The translations under genes were made by a program, and so were the position numbers. The notes under the pieces were generated by a model, which was not told the DNA's origin, made no database searches, and saw only the letters and a program-made list of their open reading frames with translations. This document shows positions 1 to 7,918 of a stretch of DNA of 64,000 bases, piece after piece. Source of the stretch: Planctomycetota bacterium (GTDB taxonomy: Bacteria; Planctomycetota; JAJSAM01; JAJVHW01); assembly GCA_021776825.1 (NCBI GenBank), contig JAJFFG010000106.1, positions 40,849 to 104,848 on the forward strand. Reading direction: 5' to 3'. Numbering within the stretch: the first letter of the stretch is position 1; each line of letters opens with the position of its first letter.

Positions 1-2
1 GG

Positions 3-1271
3 ATCAAGCTGTCGGAGCTCTGCTACAAGTCGATCGCCGTCGACACGGTCGAGGACAAGAAGCACATCGATCTCTCGAGCGAGCCGATGACGCTCGTGCT
101 CGCTGCCGGCAATCCGGAAGCGGTCCTGAACGACGTCGTCAAGGACGTTGCGATCTTCAAGGCGCACGCGGGCATCCCGATCGTGATGTGCAGTGAGGAC
201 GAACGACGCTTCGACCCGTACGCGTCGGCAGTGATCCGTCTGCCCAAGTGTCCGCCGCTCTCGTCGATGGTGCTCACGGCGCTGGCCGGCCATCTGTTCG
301 GCTATCACGCTGCGCGCGCGATCGACGAGAACGCTCGCTTCCTCGCCGGAGTGCGTTCGACGCTGGTCGAGGCGCTCGAGGACCAGGCGTGTCGCGACAT
401 CCTTCCCGAGACCATCGCGCCCGCGCGGCGCGAGTTCATGGAGCGTCTGGTGCGGGACCGCTTCACATCGGCGCTGCATCCGACCACCGCCGCGCGCATC
501 TCGATGCTGTTCGACCGCGTCACGGGTACGGCCGTGCCATCGCCCGACGATCGCGTCCTGCTCGACTGCGAGGATGGCGATCTCGTTGCGGCCTTCGTGA
601 ACACGCTCGGCGACGCCCTCGACCAGTGCGCTCGTCCGATCGACGCGATCAAGCACCAGGCCAAGATCGTCACGGTCGGCACGTCGCGCCCCGAGGCCGA
701 GCTCGCGCCCGCGTTCGCGGCGGCGCTCCAGGAAGCCGGCATCGCTGCCGGGGACCTCGCCCCGGTCGACATTCTCGAGCTGCACCGCATCGGCCGGGCC
801 GTCTCGGCGGTCGCTGGGCTCACCCGCTACGACGTGAAGGGCCTGCGCTCGGACGGGTATCCGGGCAACGACGCGCGCATCCAGGTCGGCGACCGCTTCG
901 GGGTCGCACGTGGCCTGGCGTCACGCCTCACCGAGTGGGGGCCGCTCGTCGGTACGAAGCGCCACGTGGCGGCGGAGCGCCGCCTGTTCGTCGGTGTCGG
1001 ACATCGCGACGGTCGTCGCATCGCCATCCTGCCGCTCGTGAGCGCGTCGCCGGGCGTCACCGGTCTGGCGCTCCTGCACCTCGAGTTCGTCACCGAGCTC
1101 GGGCGCGCGGAGAAGACGCGTCTGCTGGGCGCTCGTCTCGACGACGTGCGCGACATCGTGGCGGAGGCCGATCGCGAGTTCGACGCGTCGATGCTCGACG
1201 CGCTCTCGCCGGAGGAACTCGTCCTCGACACGGCCCGCGACCTCGCCGGACGCATCCTCGGCGAGCAGTAG
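3..1271 (+). CDS. SIS-domain (GFAT-like) protein, C-terminal part (5' end outside window)
   Basis: The reading frame is open from the first base, so the gene begins upstream; 422 codons are visible. The first ~110 residues look like the end of a sugar-isomerase (SIS) domain of the glutamine-fructose-6-phosphate transaminase type: VLAAGNPEAVLNDV, then PIVMCSEDERRFDPYA, then the helical tail GHLFGYHAARAIDENARFL. The remaining ~300 residues are not part of an ordinary GlmS, which ends soon after its second SIS domain. They contain no motif I recognise and may be an added regulatory domain. The product could be an amino-sugar synthase (glucosamine-6-phosphate supply for the envelope) or a SIS protein of other specificity. 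The SIS assignment is moderately sure; the function of the extension is unknown. Confidence 0.6.
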   Translation: MKLSELCYKSIAVDTVEDKKHIDLSSEPMTLVLAAGNPEAVLNDVVKDVAIFKAHAGIPIVMCSEDERRFDPYASAVIRLPKCPPLSSMVLTALAGHLFGYHAARAIDENARFLAGVRSTLVEALEDQACRDILPETIAPARREFMERLVRDRFTSALHPTTAARISMLFDRVTGTAVPSPDDRVLLDCEDGDLVAAFVNTLGDALDQCARPIDAIKHQAKIVTVGTSRPEAELAPAFAAALQEAGIAAGDLAPVDILELHRIGRAVSAVAGLTRYDVKGLRSDGYPGNDARIQVGDRFGVARGLASRLTEWGPLVGTKRHVAAERRLFVGVGHRDGRRIAILPLVSASPGVTGLALLHLEFVTELGRAEKTRLLGARLDDVRDIVAEADREFDASMLDALSPEELVLDTARDLAGRILGEQ

Positions 1272-1295
1272 ACGCTCTCGCCGCGTTCACGCGAC

Positions 1296-1319
1296 GCCCT
1301 CGTGAACGATCCGGGCTAG
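1296..1319 (+). repeat. Solo terminus of the 240-bp CTAG MITE family
   Basis: A 24-bp sequence ending GGGCTAG and containing CGTGAACGATCCGGGCTAG matches the right-hand terminus of the elements at 17984-18223, 31782-31844 and 58497-58734. It sits in the 57-bp gap between the SIS gene and the ureohydrolase gene. With the preceding CGTTCACG it forms a short hairpin. No body of the element is present, so this is a solo end or an independent site. Confidence 0.6.
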
Positions 1320-1328
1320 TCTCGCGCG

Positions 1329-2372
1329 ATGTCGCCGACCGTCCGCCCTTCCGACTTTGACCCGGGCTCCGCTGCGGGGGGCGATGGGTTGTTCGGTTTG
1401 CCGACGACTGTCAACGACGCGCGCGTGGTCGTCGTCCCGGCTCCCTTCGAGGCCACGGTCTCGTACGGCGACGGGACCGCCAACGCGCCGGCCGCCGTGC
1501 TGGCCGCGAGTCGTCAGGTGGACCTCTTCGATCCCGAGACCGGGCGGCCGTACGAGCAGGGCATCGCGATGCTCGACCTTGCCGACGCCGCGTGCATCCG
1601 CGCGTGGAGCGACGCCGCGCGCAAGGCGGCGCTGCCGGTTCTTGCGAGCGGCGGTCCGGACGGGCACGCAGCAGCCATCGCCACGGTGGACGACCTCTGC
1701 GATCGGATGAACGACTGGGTCGCCGCGCGCTCGTGGGAACTCCAGGAAGCCGGCAAGACGGTGTTCGTGCTCGGCGGCGATCACTCCGTCCCGTTCGGCA
1801 CCATTGCCGCGACCGCGGAACGCCATCCGGGGATCGGCATCCTGCATCTCGACGCGCACTTCGATCTCCGCCCTGCGTACGAGGGCTTTGCGTGGTCGCA
1901 CGCGTCGGTGATGCACAACGTGCTCACGCAGGTTCCGGGTGTCGGGCGGATCGTTCACGTGGGCATCCGCGACCTCTCCGAGGAGGAACTCGGCATCAGC
2001 CGCGCGTCCGGCGATCGGTCGGTTGCCTTCCTCGATCACACGCTGCGCGAGCGGCGTGACGCCGGCGAGGCGTGGGGCGCGATCGCCGCCGACATCGTCG
2101 AGCAACTCCCCGAGACCGTGTATCTGAGCTTCGACGTCGACGGACTCGATCCGGCGCTCTGTCCCGGTACGGGCACTCCGGTCCCGGGCGGGCTCGATTG
2201 GCACCAGATCTCGACGCTGCTCGCGGCCGTCGCGCGAAGTGGGCGGCGCATCGTCGGGGGCGATCTCGTCGAGGTGGCACCGACCGCGGGGGACCGAGAG
2301 TGGAACGCCAACGTCGGCGCGCGCCTGCTCTACAAGATGATCGGGTGGTCGCTCCGGTCCCTCGACGCCTGA
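1329..2372 (+). CDS. speB: Agmatinase/arginase-family ureohydrolase
   Basis: A manganese ureohydrolase of 347 aa, normal length for the family. The metal-binding motifs are all present: GGDHS (149-153), DAHFD (175-179) and SFDVDGLDP with D269 and D271. This family hydrolyses agmatine, arginine or related guanidino compounds, releasing urea; agmatinase feeds putrescine synthesis. Substrate cannot be fixed from sequence, since arginase, formimidoylglutamase and guanidinobutyrase share these motifs, so the symbol is a best guess. Cytoplasmic, no signal peptide. The ATG is used because it directly follows the repeat-bearing spacer and gives the expected N terminus. The secreted esterase follows 23 bp downstream. 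Confidence 0.85.
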   Translation: MSPTVRPSDFDPGSAAGGDGLFGLPTTVNDARVVVVPAPFEATVSYGDGTANAPAAVLAASRQVDLFDPETGRPYEQGIAMLDLADAACIRAWSDAARKAALPVLASGGPDGHAAAIATVDDLCDRMNDWVAARSWELQEAGKTVFVLGGDHSVPFGTIAATAERHPGIGILHLDAHFDLRPAYEGFAWSHASVMHNVLTQVPGVGRIVHVGIRDLSEEELGISRASGDRSVAFLDHTLRERRDAGEAWGAIAADIVEQLPETVYLSFDVDGLDPALCPGTGTPVPGGLDWHQISTLLAAVARSGRRIVGGDLVEVAPTAGDREWNANVGARLLYKMIGWSLRSLDA

Positions 2373-2395
2373 GCTCCTGGCCGTACCGTGGCGGC

Positions 2396-3757
2396 ATGCG
2401 CCGCACGATCACCGTCTCGCTGGCTGCCGCCGTGCTGTCCGGTGCTGTGTTGAGCGACGCCGTGCTTGCGGCCGTCGCGACCGCGCAGGAGCCGACGCTC
2501 GACCTGCCGGCAGAGATCGATCGAATCGTCGCGCTGCCGACGCCGGACGAACGGCGGATCGCCGCCAAGGCGCTCAGCAAGCGACCTGGGGTCAACGTCG
2601 AGACTGTGCTCGCGGCGCTGCGCGTCCCGCCGCGCCGGCTGCCTGCCGAACCCGGCGCGCACGTAGAGCGCATCACGATCTCGCTCGGCACGACCTCGTC
2701 CAGCAGCACGCGTGTGACCACTCGAGTTCACACGTACGTGCCGACCTCGTACGAGCCCGCCGCGGCGGCTCCGCTGATCTTCGCGTTGCACGGCACCGGC
2801 GGTAGCGGGGCGATGCCACTGGCCTCGTGGAGGGGCGTCGCCGAGGAACTCGGCGCCATCGTCGTGGCTCCGGACGATGCCGGAGAGAACGCCGGCTACA
2901 CGTTCTCGCCGCGCGAGCGCGCCGTCGGATTGGCGGCATTGCGCTGGGCGCGCCGGCGCTTCCACGTCGACCCGAATCGCATCCACGTCACGGGCGTGAG
3001 TCGTGGGGGCCACATGTCGTGGGACCTCGCCCTGCGCCACCCGAACCTGTTCGCGTCGGTCGCACCGATGATCGGCGGGCCGCGGCTCAACTTCGCGAAG
3101 GGCCAGAACAACACGCGCTTCGTCGAGAACGTCGCGCACCTTCCCATCCGTGATCTGCAGGGCTCGAAGGACGACGCACGGCTGCTGGCGAACCTGCACA
3201 TGGTGTTCGAGCGACTGAGCGAACTGAAGGCGCCCGACGCCGAGTTGATCGAGTTTCCCGAGCGCGGACACGACTTCGATCTGTCGGCCGTCGACTGGCC
3301 GCTCTTCTTCGGCGAAGCGCGCCGCGATCCCACGCCAGAGCGCGTCGTCATCCTCGGCGACGACGCGGGCTATCGCGCACACTGGGCGGAGATCACGAAG
3401 GTCGGCCGCGGGATCACACCCAACTTCCGACCGCGCGTGGACCCCGCGAAGTGGAACGCGCTGCCCGAGGCCGAGAAGCGGCTCTTCGTCGCGCAACAGA
3501 TCGAGGAGAAGACCGCGCGTCTCGCCGTGCGTCGCACGGGGGTTGGGACGTTCGAGGCCAAGAGTCGCGCCGTGACGTCGTTCCGTCTGCTGCTGCGTGC
3601 AGAGGACTTCGATCCGGCGGAGTCCGTTGCGGTCCGATGGAACAACAAGGTGGTGAAGCGGCGGGTCCGGCCGTCTGCGCTCGTGCTGCTTACCGAGTTC
3701 GCGGAGCGTCTGGACCGCTCGTTCCTGCCGGTGGCGGAGATCCGCGTCCCTCGCTGA
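2396..3757 (+). CDS. Secreted alpha/beta-hydrolase (PHB-depolymerase/esterase-like)
   Basis: A 453-aa protein with an N-terminal signal peptide (about residues 1-31, ending AVATAQ) and an alpha/beta-hydrolase core. The oxyanion region is FALHGTGGSG. The nucleophile elbow is GVSRGGHMSW with S202, and a likely catalytic His is H292 in ERGHDFDL. This resembles extracellular esterases of the feruloyl-esterase and poly-hydroxybutyrate-depolymerase type. Substrate is unknown. The longer open frame upstream overlaps the agmatinase; the ATG at 2396 was chosen because it creates a clean signal peptide. The last ~65 bp overlap the convergent JAMM peptidase gene on the other strand. Confidence 0.8.
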   Translation: MRRTITVSLAAAVLSGAVLSDAVLAAVATAQEPTLDLPAEIDRIVALPTPDERRIAAKALSKRPGVNVETVLAALRVPPRRLPAEPGAHVERITISLGTTSSSSTRVTTRVHTYVPTSYEPAAAAPLIFALHGTGGSGAMPLASWRGVAEELGAIVVAPDDAGENAGYTFSPRERAVGLAALRWARRRFHVDPNRIHVTGVSRGGHMSWDLALRHPNLFASVAPMIGGPRLNFAKGQNNTRFVENVAHLPIRDLQGSKDDARLLANLHMVFERLSELKAPDAELIEFPERGHDFDLSAVDWPLFFGEARRDPTPERVVILGDDAGYRAHWAEITKVGRGITPNFRPRVDPAKWNALPEAEKRLFVAQQIEEKTARLAVRRTGVGTFEAKSRAVTSFRLLLRAEDFDPAESVAVRWNNKVVKRRVRPSALVLLTEFAERLDRSFLPVAEIRVPR

Positions 3758-4244
3758 ATTCGAACGACGCGAGATCCAACGACGCGAGATCGAACGAGGC
3801 GACCTCGACGGCCGCCCCCTCCACGATTGCGAACGCCACCGCATCCACCGCGCGCCCGTCGCGCACCGAAACGACCAGGTGGAGGAGGTCCGGGTAGAGC
3901 GGACGGCCGTCGAACGTGGCTCCGGCCAGGTCCGTCTCGCTGAAGTACGGCCCGATGTCGATGTGCGAGTGGTAGAGCACGCGCGCCGGGTCGCGGCCGT
4001 CGAACGAGCGGGCGAGCGCGAGCTGGTCGGCCGCGGCGAGACGGAACGCGGTCCGCGCCGTGCGCGGGAACTGCGCCGGATGGGCCTTGTGGAGGCGAGC
4101 CTGGTCGTTCTCGCAGGGCCGGACTCCATCGTCCGTCACGTAGCCGCAGCACTCGTCGGGGGCGACGCGCTCGGCGTGCTCGGCGATGGTGCAGAGCGCC
4201 GCCCCGTCGAGGGCCGAGAGCAACCGTGCGTGGCGTGTCGTCAC
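3690..4244 (-). CDS. JAMM/MPN+ metallopeptidase (Mov34/JAB family)
   Basis: A 184-aa protein with a complete JAMM zinc signature: the upstream glutamate in PDECCGYV (E31), then HSHIDIGPYFSETD giving H92, H94, S102 and D105. Spacing is exactly that of active JAMM enzymes (HxH-x7-S-x2-D). Prokaryotic relatives (Mec+, QbsD) hydrolyse bonds at the C termini of ubiquitin-like sulfur carriers such as CysO, MoaD and ThiS. GTG at 4244 is taken as the start; it lies 18 bp from the divergent tupA ATG, tying the gene to the tungsten operon, which encodes a MoaD-MoeA fusion. The last ~30 residues are low-complexity and include three 5-residue repeats. They overlap the end of the esterase gene. Family call sure; substrate inferred. 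Confidence 0.82.
   Translation of the reverse strand: MTTRHARLLSALDGAALCTIAEHAERVAPDECCGYVTDDGVRPCENDQARLHKAHPAQFPRTARTAFRLAAADQLALARSFDGRDPARVLYHSHIDIGPYFSETDLAGATFDGRPLYPDLLHLVVSVRDGRAVDAVAFAIVEGAAVEVASFDLASLDLASFEFSEGRGSPPPAGTSGPDAPRTR
3763..3807. repeat. Three 15-bp tandem repeats in the JAMM C-terminal coding region
   Basis: Three consecutive units: AACGACGCGAGATCC, AACGACGCGAGATCG and a diverged AACGAGGCGACCTCG. On the minus strand they encode the repeated FDLAS/LDLAS residues near the JAMM C terminus. Fifteen base pairs preserve frame. Confidence 0.75.
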
Positions 4245-4262
4245 CGGCGTAGCATCGCCGCG

Positions 4263-5099
4263 ATGCGAACGACCGCGACGCTGTTCCTGCTCGCAGCCCA
4301 ACTCCTCGCAGCCCAGTTGTTGGTAGCACTGTTCCTCATCGGCTGCGGTGCGGACGAGCCGCGGCTGCGACTGGCGACCACGACCAGCACACAGGACAGC
4401 GGCCTCCTGGACGCGATCCTGCCAGTGTTCGAGGCCGAGACGGGCGTGCACGTCGACGTCGTCGCGGTGGGTACCGGAGCCGCGTTCCGACTGGCCCGTG
4501 ATGGCAATGCCGATCTCCTCCTCGTCCACGATCGAGCCGGCGAGGAAGAGTTCGTCGCCCAGGGCGTGGGCGCTGAGCGCCGCGACGTGATGTGGAACTC
4601 GTTCGAGATCCTCGGGCCCGCCGGCGATCCGGCCGGTGTCGCCAGTGCAGAGACGGCCGGTGAGGCGCTGCGGCGCATCGCTGCCGCGGGAGCGAGCTTC
4701 GTCTCGCGCGGTGACGACTCGGGCACGCACCGCCGCGAGAAGGGTCTGTGGGACTCTGTCGGCGGGAGGCCCGAGTGGGAGGGGTACCGCGAGAGCGGCC
4801 AGGGCATGGGTGCCACGCTGCGGATCGCGGATGAGCTCGACGCGTACGTGCTGACCGATCGCGGCACCCGACTGCGCTATGCGGCCGAGCTCGGCGTCGG
4901 CCCGCTGCTCGGCGATACGCAGGAACTCCGCAACCCGTACGGGATCGTCCTGATGAACACCGAGCGGTACCCAGCAGTGAAGGCCGACGACGCCACGCGA
5001 CTTGCCGAGTGGCTGACGTCGCCGGAGACGGCTCAACGCATCGCGGACTACCGCGTGAACGGCGATCAGCTGTTCCACCCGTACGTCCTCGAGAGGTAG
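4263..5099 (+). CDS. tupA: Tungstate-type ABC transporter substrate-binding lipoprotein
   Basis: A 278-aa lipoprotein; lipobox LFLIGC puts the lipidated Cys at C28. The mature start LRLATTTSTQDSGLLDAIL (about 35-53) is the hallmark of TupA-type tungstate binders. The Thr-Thr-Ser-Thr-x-Asp stretch forms part of the oxyanion pocket. Further family signatures are RGDDSGTH, ATLRIADEL, YVLTDRGT and NPYGIV. It would capture tungstate (or, less likely, molybdate) outside the membrane and pass it to the permease starting 9 bp downstream. The open frame extends far upstream through the JAMM gene, but ATG 4263 gives the signal peptide. The close spacing to moeA genes and the nearby AOR-type enzyme support tungsten over phosphate or sulfate. 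Confidence 0.88.
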   Translation: MRTTATLFLLAAQLLAAQLLVALFLIGCGADEPRLRLATTTSTQDSGLLDAILPVFEAETGVHVDVVAVGTGAAFRLARDGNADLLLVHDRAGEEEFVAQGVGAERRDVMWNSFEILGPAGDPAGVASAETAGEALRRIAAAGASFVSRGDDSGTHRREKGLWDSVGGRPEWEGYRESGQGMGATLRIADELDAYVLTDRGTRLRYAAELGVGPLLGDTQELRNPYGIVLMNTERYPAVKADDATRLAEWLTSPETAQRIADYRVNGDQLFHPYVLER

Positions 5100-5108
5100 C
5101 TGGCACCC

Positions 5109-5762
5109 GTGCCGTTCGACGCCGAGGTCTGGGCCGCCGCCGAGCTCTCGCTCACGCTCTCTGCGTGGGCGGTGTTCCTGGCGGCCGTACCCGGCATTCC
5201 GCTCGCGGCGTGGGTCGGTCTGTCGAGGACCCGACGCGCCGACGTTCTGATGGTCGCCGCGCGCGTGGGCATGGCCTGCCCGACGGTCGTCATCGGTCTG
5301 CTCGTGTACGGACTGCTCTCGCGGCGCGGACTGCTCGGCGGCTTCGAGATGCTCTACACGCCGCACGCGATCGTGGTCGGTGAGATGCTGCTCGCGCTGC
5401 CGCTCATCGTGGCTCTCGGCGGCGCCGCGGTCGACGGACTCGACCCTCGCTTCCACGAGACGGTCCACGTGCTCCGACTCTCGCCCCTGCGACGCGCGAT
5501 TCTCGCGGTGCGTGACGCCCGCGACGGCTTCCTCGCCGCACTGCTGGTGGCGTTCGCGCGCTGCGTGGGCGAGCTCGGCATCGCTCTGCTCGTCGGCGGC
5601 AACCTGCGTGGATCGACGCGCACGCTGTCGACGGCGATCGCGCTGGAGACCTCGCGTGGCGAGTTCGAACTCGCGGCCGGGCTCGGCGTGGTCCTGCTCG
5701 CCGTGGCGCTCGGCGTGAACCTCGTGGTGGCAGTGGTCTTCCGTCGTGGAGGCCGCTCATGA
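5109..5762 (+). CDS. tupB: Tungstate-type ABC transporter permease
   Basis: A 217-aa inner-membrane permease of the binding-protein-dependent type, with about five or six hydrophobic segments. The EAA-like cytoplasmic loop GLDPRFHETVHVLRLSPLRRAI precedes FARCVGELGIALLVGGN, matching the TupB layout and length (~220-230 aa). It pairs with TupA and the ATPase encoded by the next gene, which overlaps it by 4 bp (ATGA). Starts with GTG. Also compatible with a molybdate permease; the TupA partner decides. Confidence 0.85.
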   Translation: MPFDAEVWAAAELSLTLSAWAVFLAAVPGIPLAAWVGLSRTRRADVLMVAARVGMACPTVVIGLLVYGLLSRRGLLGGFEMLYTPHAIVVGEMLLALPLIVALGGAAVDGLDPRFHETVHVLRLSPLRRAILAVRDARDGFLAALLVAFARCVGELGIALLVGGNLRGSTRTLSTAIALETSRGEFELAAGLGVVLLAVALGVNLVVAVVFRRGGRS

Positions 5763-6361
5763 GCATCCTGCGTGTCGAGGGCGCTCGCGTGCGGTTTCCG
5801 GGGGGCACCTCGGTCGCTCTCCCGGAGTTGCGCGTCGAGGCTGGCGATCGCCTGCTCGTGACGGGGCGCAACGGTTCCGGGAAGTCGACGTTGCTGCGCG
5901 TCTTGGCCATGCTCGTCACTCCCGAGGGCCGCTTTGAGGCCGAGGTGCCGCCGCGCGAGGTGGCGCTGCTCCCCCAGCGGCCCTACCTGTTCCGCATGCG
6001 GTCCCTCGCCAACGTGGCACTGGCGCTCTCGTCGCGCAACATCCCACGCGGTGAGCGTCGCGGGCGTGCAGAGGCCGCCTTGGCCCGCGTCGGGGCCTCG
6101 CACCTCGCCGCACGTCGTCCGGACGAGCTGTCGACGGGCGAGCTTCAGCGCGTGGCCCTCGCGCGTGCGCTGGTGACGGAGCCACGCGTGCTCCTCCTCG
6201 ACGAGCCACTCGGCCCGCTCGATGCGGCTGGGATCGAGCGTGTCGAGGGCCTCGTGTCCGAGCCGGGCGACCTGACGATTGTGCTCACCGCTCCGGCGCC
6301 GGGGCCGCTCGGACGATTGGTCGGCCGGGTGGTGGAGATGCCCGATCGGGAACAACGGTAA
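5759..6361 (+). CDS. tupC: Tungstate-type ABC transporter ATPase, short and lacking the H-loop His
   Basis: A 200-aa ABC ATPase. Walker A is GRNGSGKST (36-44), Q-loop LPQRP (Q73), signature LSTGELQ (124-130), Walker B VLLLDEP (144-150) and D-loop GPLD. It energises tungstate import with the two preceding genes. The switch histidine normally found ~30 residues after Walker B (THD-like) is absent: the corresponding stretch reads TIVLTAPAPG. The protein is also 20-40 residues shorter than typical TupC. Either hydrolysis is weak or another residue substitutes. Translationally coupled to tupB. Confidence 0.82.
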   Translation: MSILRVEGARVRFPGGTSVALPELRVEAGDRLLVTGRNGSGKSTLLRVLAMLVTPEGRFEAEVPPREVALLPQRPYLFRMRSLANVALALSSRNIPRGERRGRAEAALARVGASHLAARRPDELSTGELQRVALARALVTEPRVLLLDEPLGPLDAAGIERVEGLVSEPGDLTIVLTAPAPGPLGRLVGRVVEMPDREQR

Positions 6362-6373
6362 GATCGGCGGCCC

Positions 6374-7918
6374 ATGGCCAACGTGACGTTCCAGGTGCCC
6401 GAGGTCCTCAGCCGCTACTCCGACGGCGAGGCGTCCGTGCCGCTCCAAGGATGGACGGTGGCCGAGGTCGTCGAGGCGCTCTTCGCGCGTCACCCCGATC
6501 TCCGCTTTCGCGTCTACGACCGCGGCGGGCGCGTCTACCCGTACCTGATCCTCTTCCGCAACGGCGATGAGCTCCCGCGCGAGAACCTCGACGGCATTCC
6601 CGTGACCGACGGCGACGTGATCGAACTCGTGGGTGCAGCCGAGGGTGGCTCCGGCGACGACGTCCGGATGCGCGGTTTTCGGAAGCGCATGTCGGTTGAC
6701 GCGGCCCGTGAGATCGCGTTGGCGGACACGACTACGGACGCGACGGCGCTCGCGTCGGAGGACGTGGCGCTCGAGGCGAGTGCCGGGCGCGTTCTCGCGT
6801 CGGAGGTCGTCAGCCAGGTCAACGTTCCCGCGTTCCGTCGCGCCGCCATGGACGGATACGCTGTCCACGCGGAGGACACGTTCGGCGCGACCGAGTACGC
6901 GCCGATCAGCCTGCACCTGACGGGCGAGTCGATGCCGGGCGGAGCCGGAGCGGCCAGCGTGCCACGCGGCTCGGCATGTCGCATCATGACGGGAGCCCCT
7001 GTGCCCGACGGCGCCGACGCGGTGCTGAAGGCCGAACGCGCGCGCGAGGAGGGCGAACTGGTCCTCGCCACCGGCGAGGTGACCCCGGGGAAGAACGTCG
7101 GCCGCGTCGGCGAGGACGTCACGCGCGGCGACGCTCTGCTCGGCGCCGGCCGTCGACTCCGTCCGCAGGACGTGGGACTCCTGGCGAGCGTCGGGTGTGC
7201 GCCGGTCGGCGTCGTGCGTCGCCCGCGCGTGCGGCTCCTGATGACGGGCAACGAGCTCCTGGCTCCGGGAGAGCGCCCTGACGGTCATCGCATCGTCGAC
7301 AGCAACACGCCGATGCTGCGCGCGCTGCTCGAACGCGATGGCGCCGCGATCGTCGAGTCGCTGCGCCTGCCCGACGACCGGGCGACGATTCGGGAGTCGC
7401 TCGCGCGCGACGACGTCGACGTCCTCATCACGGCGGGCGGCACGTCCGTCGGACGAGAGGACTACCTGCCGTTGCTCGTCCGTGAACTGGGCGAACTCCC
7501 GGTGCACGGCGTCGCGATGCGCCCGGCGGCGCCGACGGGCATCGGTCGTATCGGGGGCATGCGCGTCTTCCTGCTGCCCGGCAATCCGGTTTCGTGCCTC
7601 TCGGCGTACGACGTCTTCGCGGGGCCCGTCGTACGGCGCTTGGCGGGGTTGCCCATGGAGTGGCCGTACGCCGCGGTCGAACTCCCGCTCGCACAACGCG
7701 TGGCATCACAGCTCGGACGCACGGACTACGTGCGCGTCGCGATCCGCGAGGGCGGCGTCGTGCCACTCGCGATCAGCGGAGCGTCGGTTCTCTCGTCGAC
7801 GACCCGCGCCGACGGGTTCGCGCTGATCCCCGCCGGCTCCGAGGGGCTCGCCGACGGCGCGACCGTCACCGTCCATCTCTACGACGGTTGGACATTCGGG
7901 GCGGCGGCGCCCGCGTGA
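6374..7918 (+). CDS. moeA: MoaD/ThiS-MoeA fusion, molybdo/tungstopterin maturation
   Basis: A 514-aa two-part protein. Residues 1-92 are a MoaD/ThiS ubiquitin-like sulfur carrier (VTFQVPEVLSRY, then TVAEVVEAL, then PVTDGDVIELVGAAEGG). The di-glycine sits at 91-92, exactly where free MoaD ends, but the chain runs on as SGDDVRMRG. Residues ~107-510 are a full MoeA: AAMDGYAVHAED, ITGAPVPDGADAV-type region, MTGNELLAPGE, TAGGTSVGREDYLP and LPGNPVSCL. MoeA inserts Mo or W into adenylylated pterin; MoaD donates sulfur to make the dithiolene and needs a free C-terminal glycine for that. Cleavage after GG is therefore expected if the MoaD half is active. It is followed, with 4-bp overlap, by a second MoeA. 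Confidence 0.85.
   Translation: MANVTFQVPEVLSRYSDGEASVPLQGWTVAEVVEALFARHPDLRFRVYDRGGRVYPYLILFRNGDELPRENLDGIPVTDGDVIELVGAAEGGSGDDVRMRGFRKRMSVDAAREIALADTTTDATALASEDVALEASAGRVLASEVVSQVNVPAFRRAAMDGYAVHAEDTFGATEYAPISLHLTGESMPGGAGAASVPRGSACRIMTGAPVPDGADAVLKAERAREEGELVLATGEVTPGKNVGRVGEDVTRGDALLGAGRRLRPQDVGLLASVGCAPVGVVRRPRVRLLMTGNELLAPGERPDGHRIVDSNTPMLRALLERDGAAIVESLRLPDDRATIRESLARDDVDVLITAGGTSVGREDYLPLLVRELGELPVHGVAMRPAAPTGIGRIGGMRVFLLPGNPVSCLSAYDVFAGPVVRRLAGLPMEWPYAAVELPLAQRVASQLGRTDYVRVAIREGGVVPLAISGASVLSSTTRADGFALIPAGSEGLADGATVTVHLYDGWTFGAAAPA

Noticed and set aside
2330..4129. 599-codon minus frame over the esterase gene
   Set aside because: Antisense shadow in a different frame from the JAMM gene.
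5354..7696. 780-codon open frame opposite tupBC and moeA
   Set aside because: Arg/His/Asp-rich antisense shadow without signature; the opposite strand has complete ABC and MoeA motifs.
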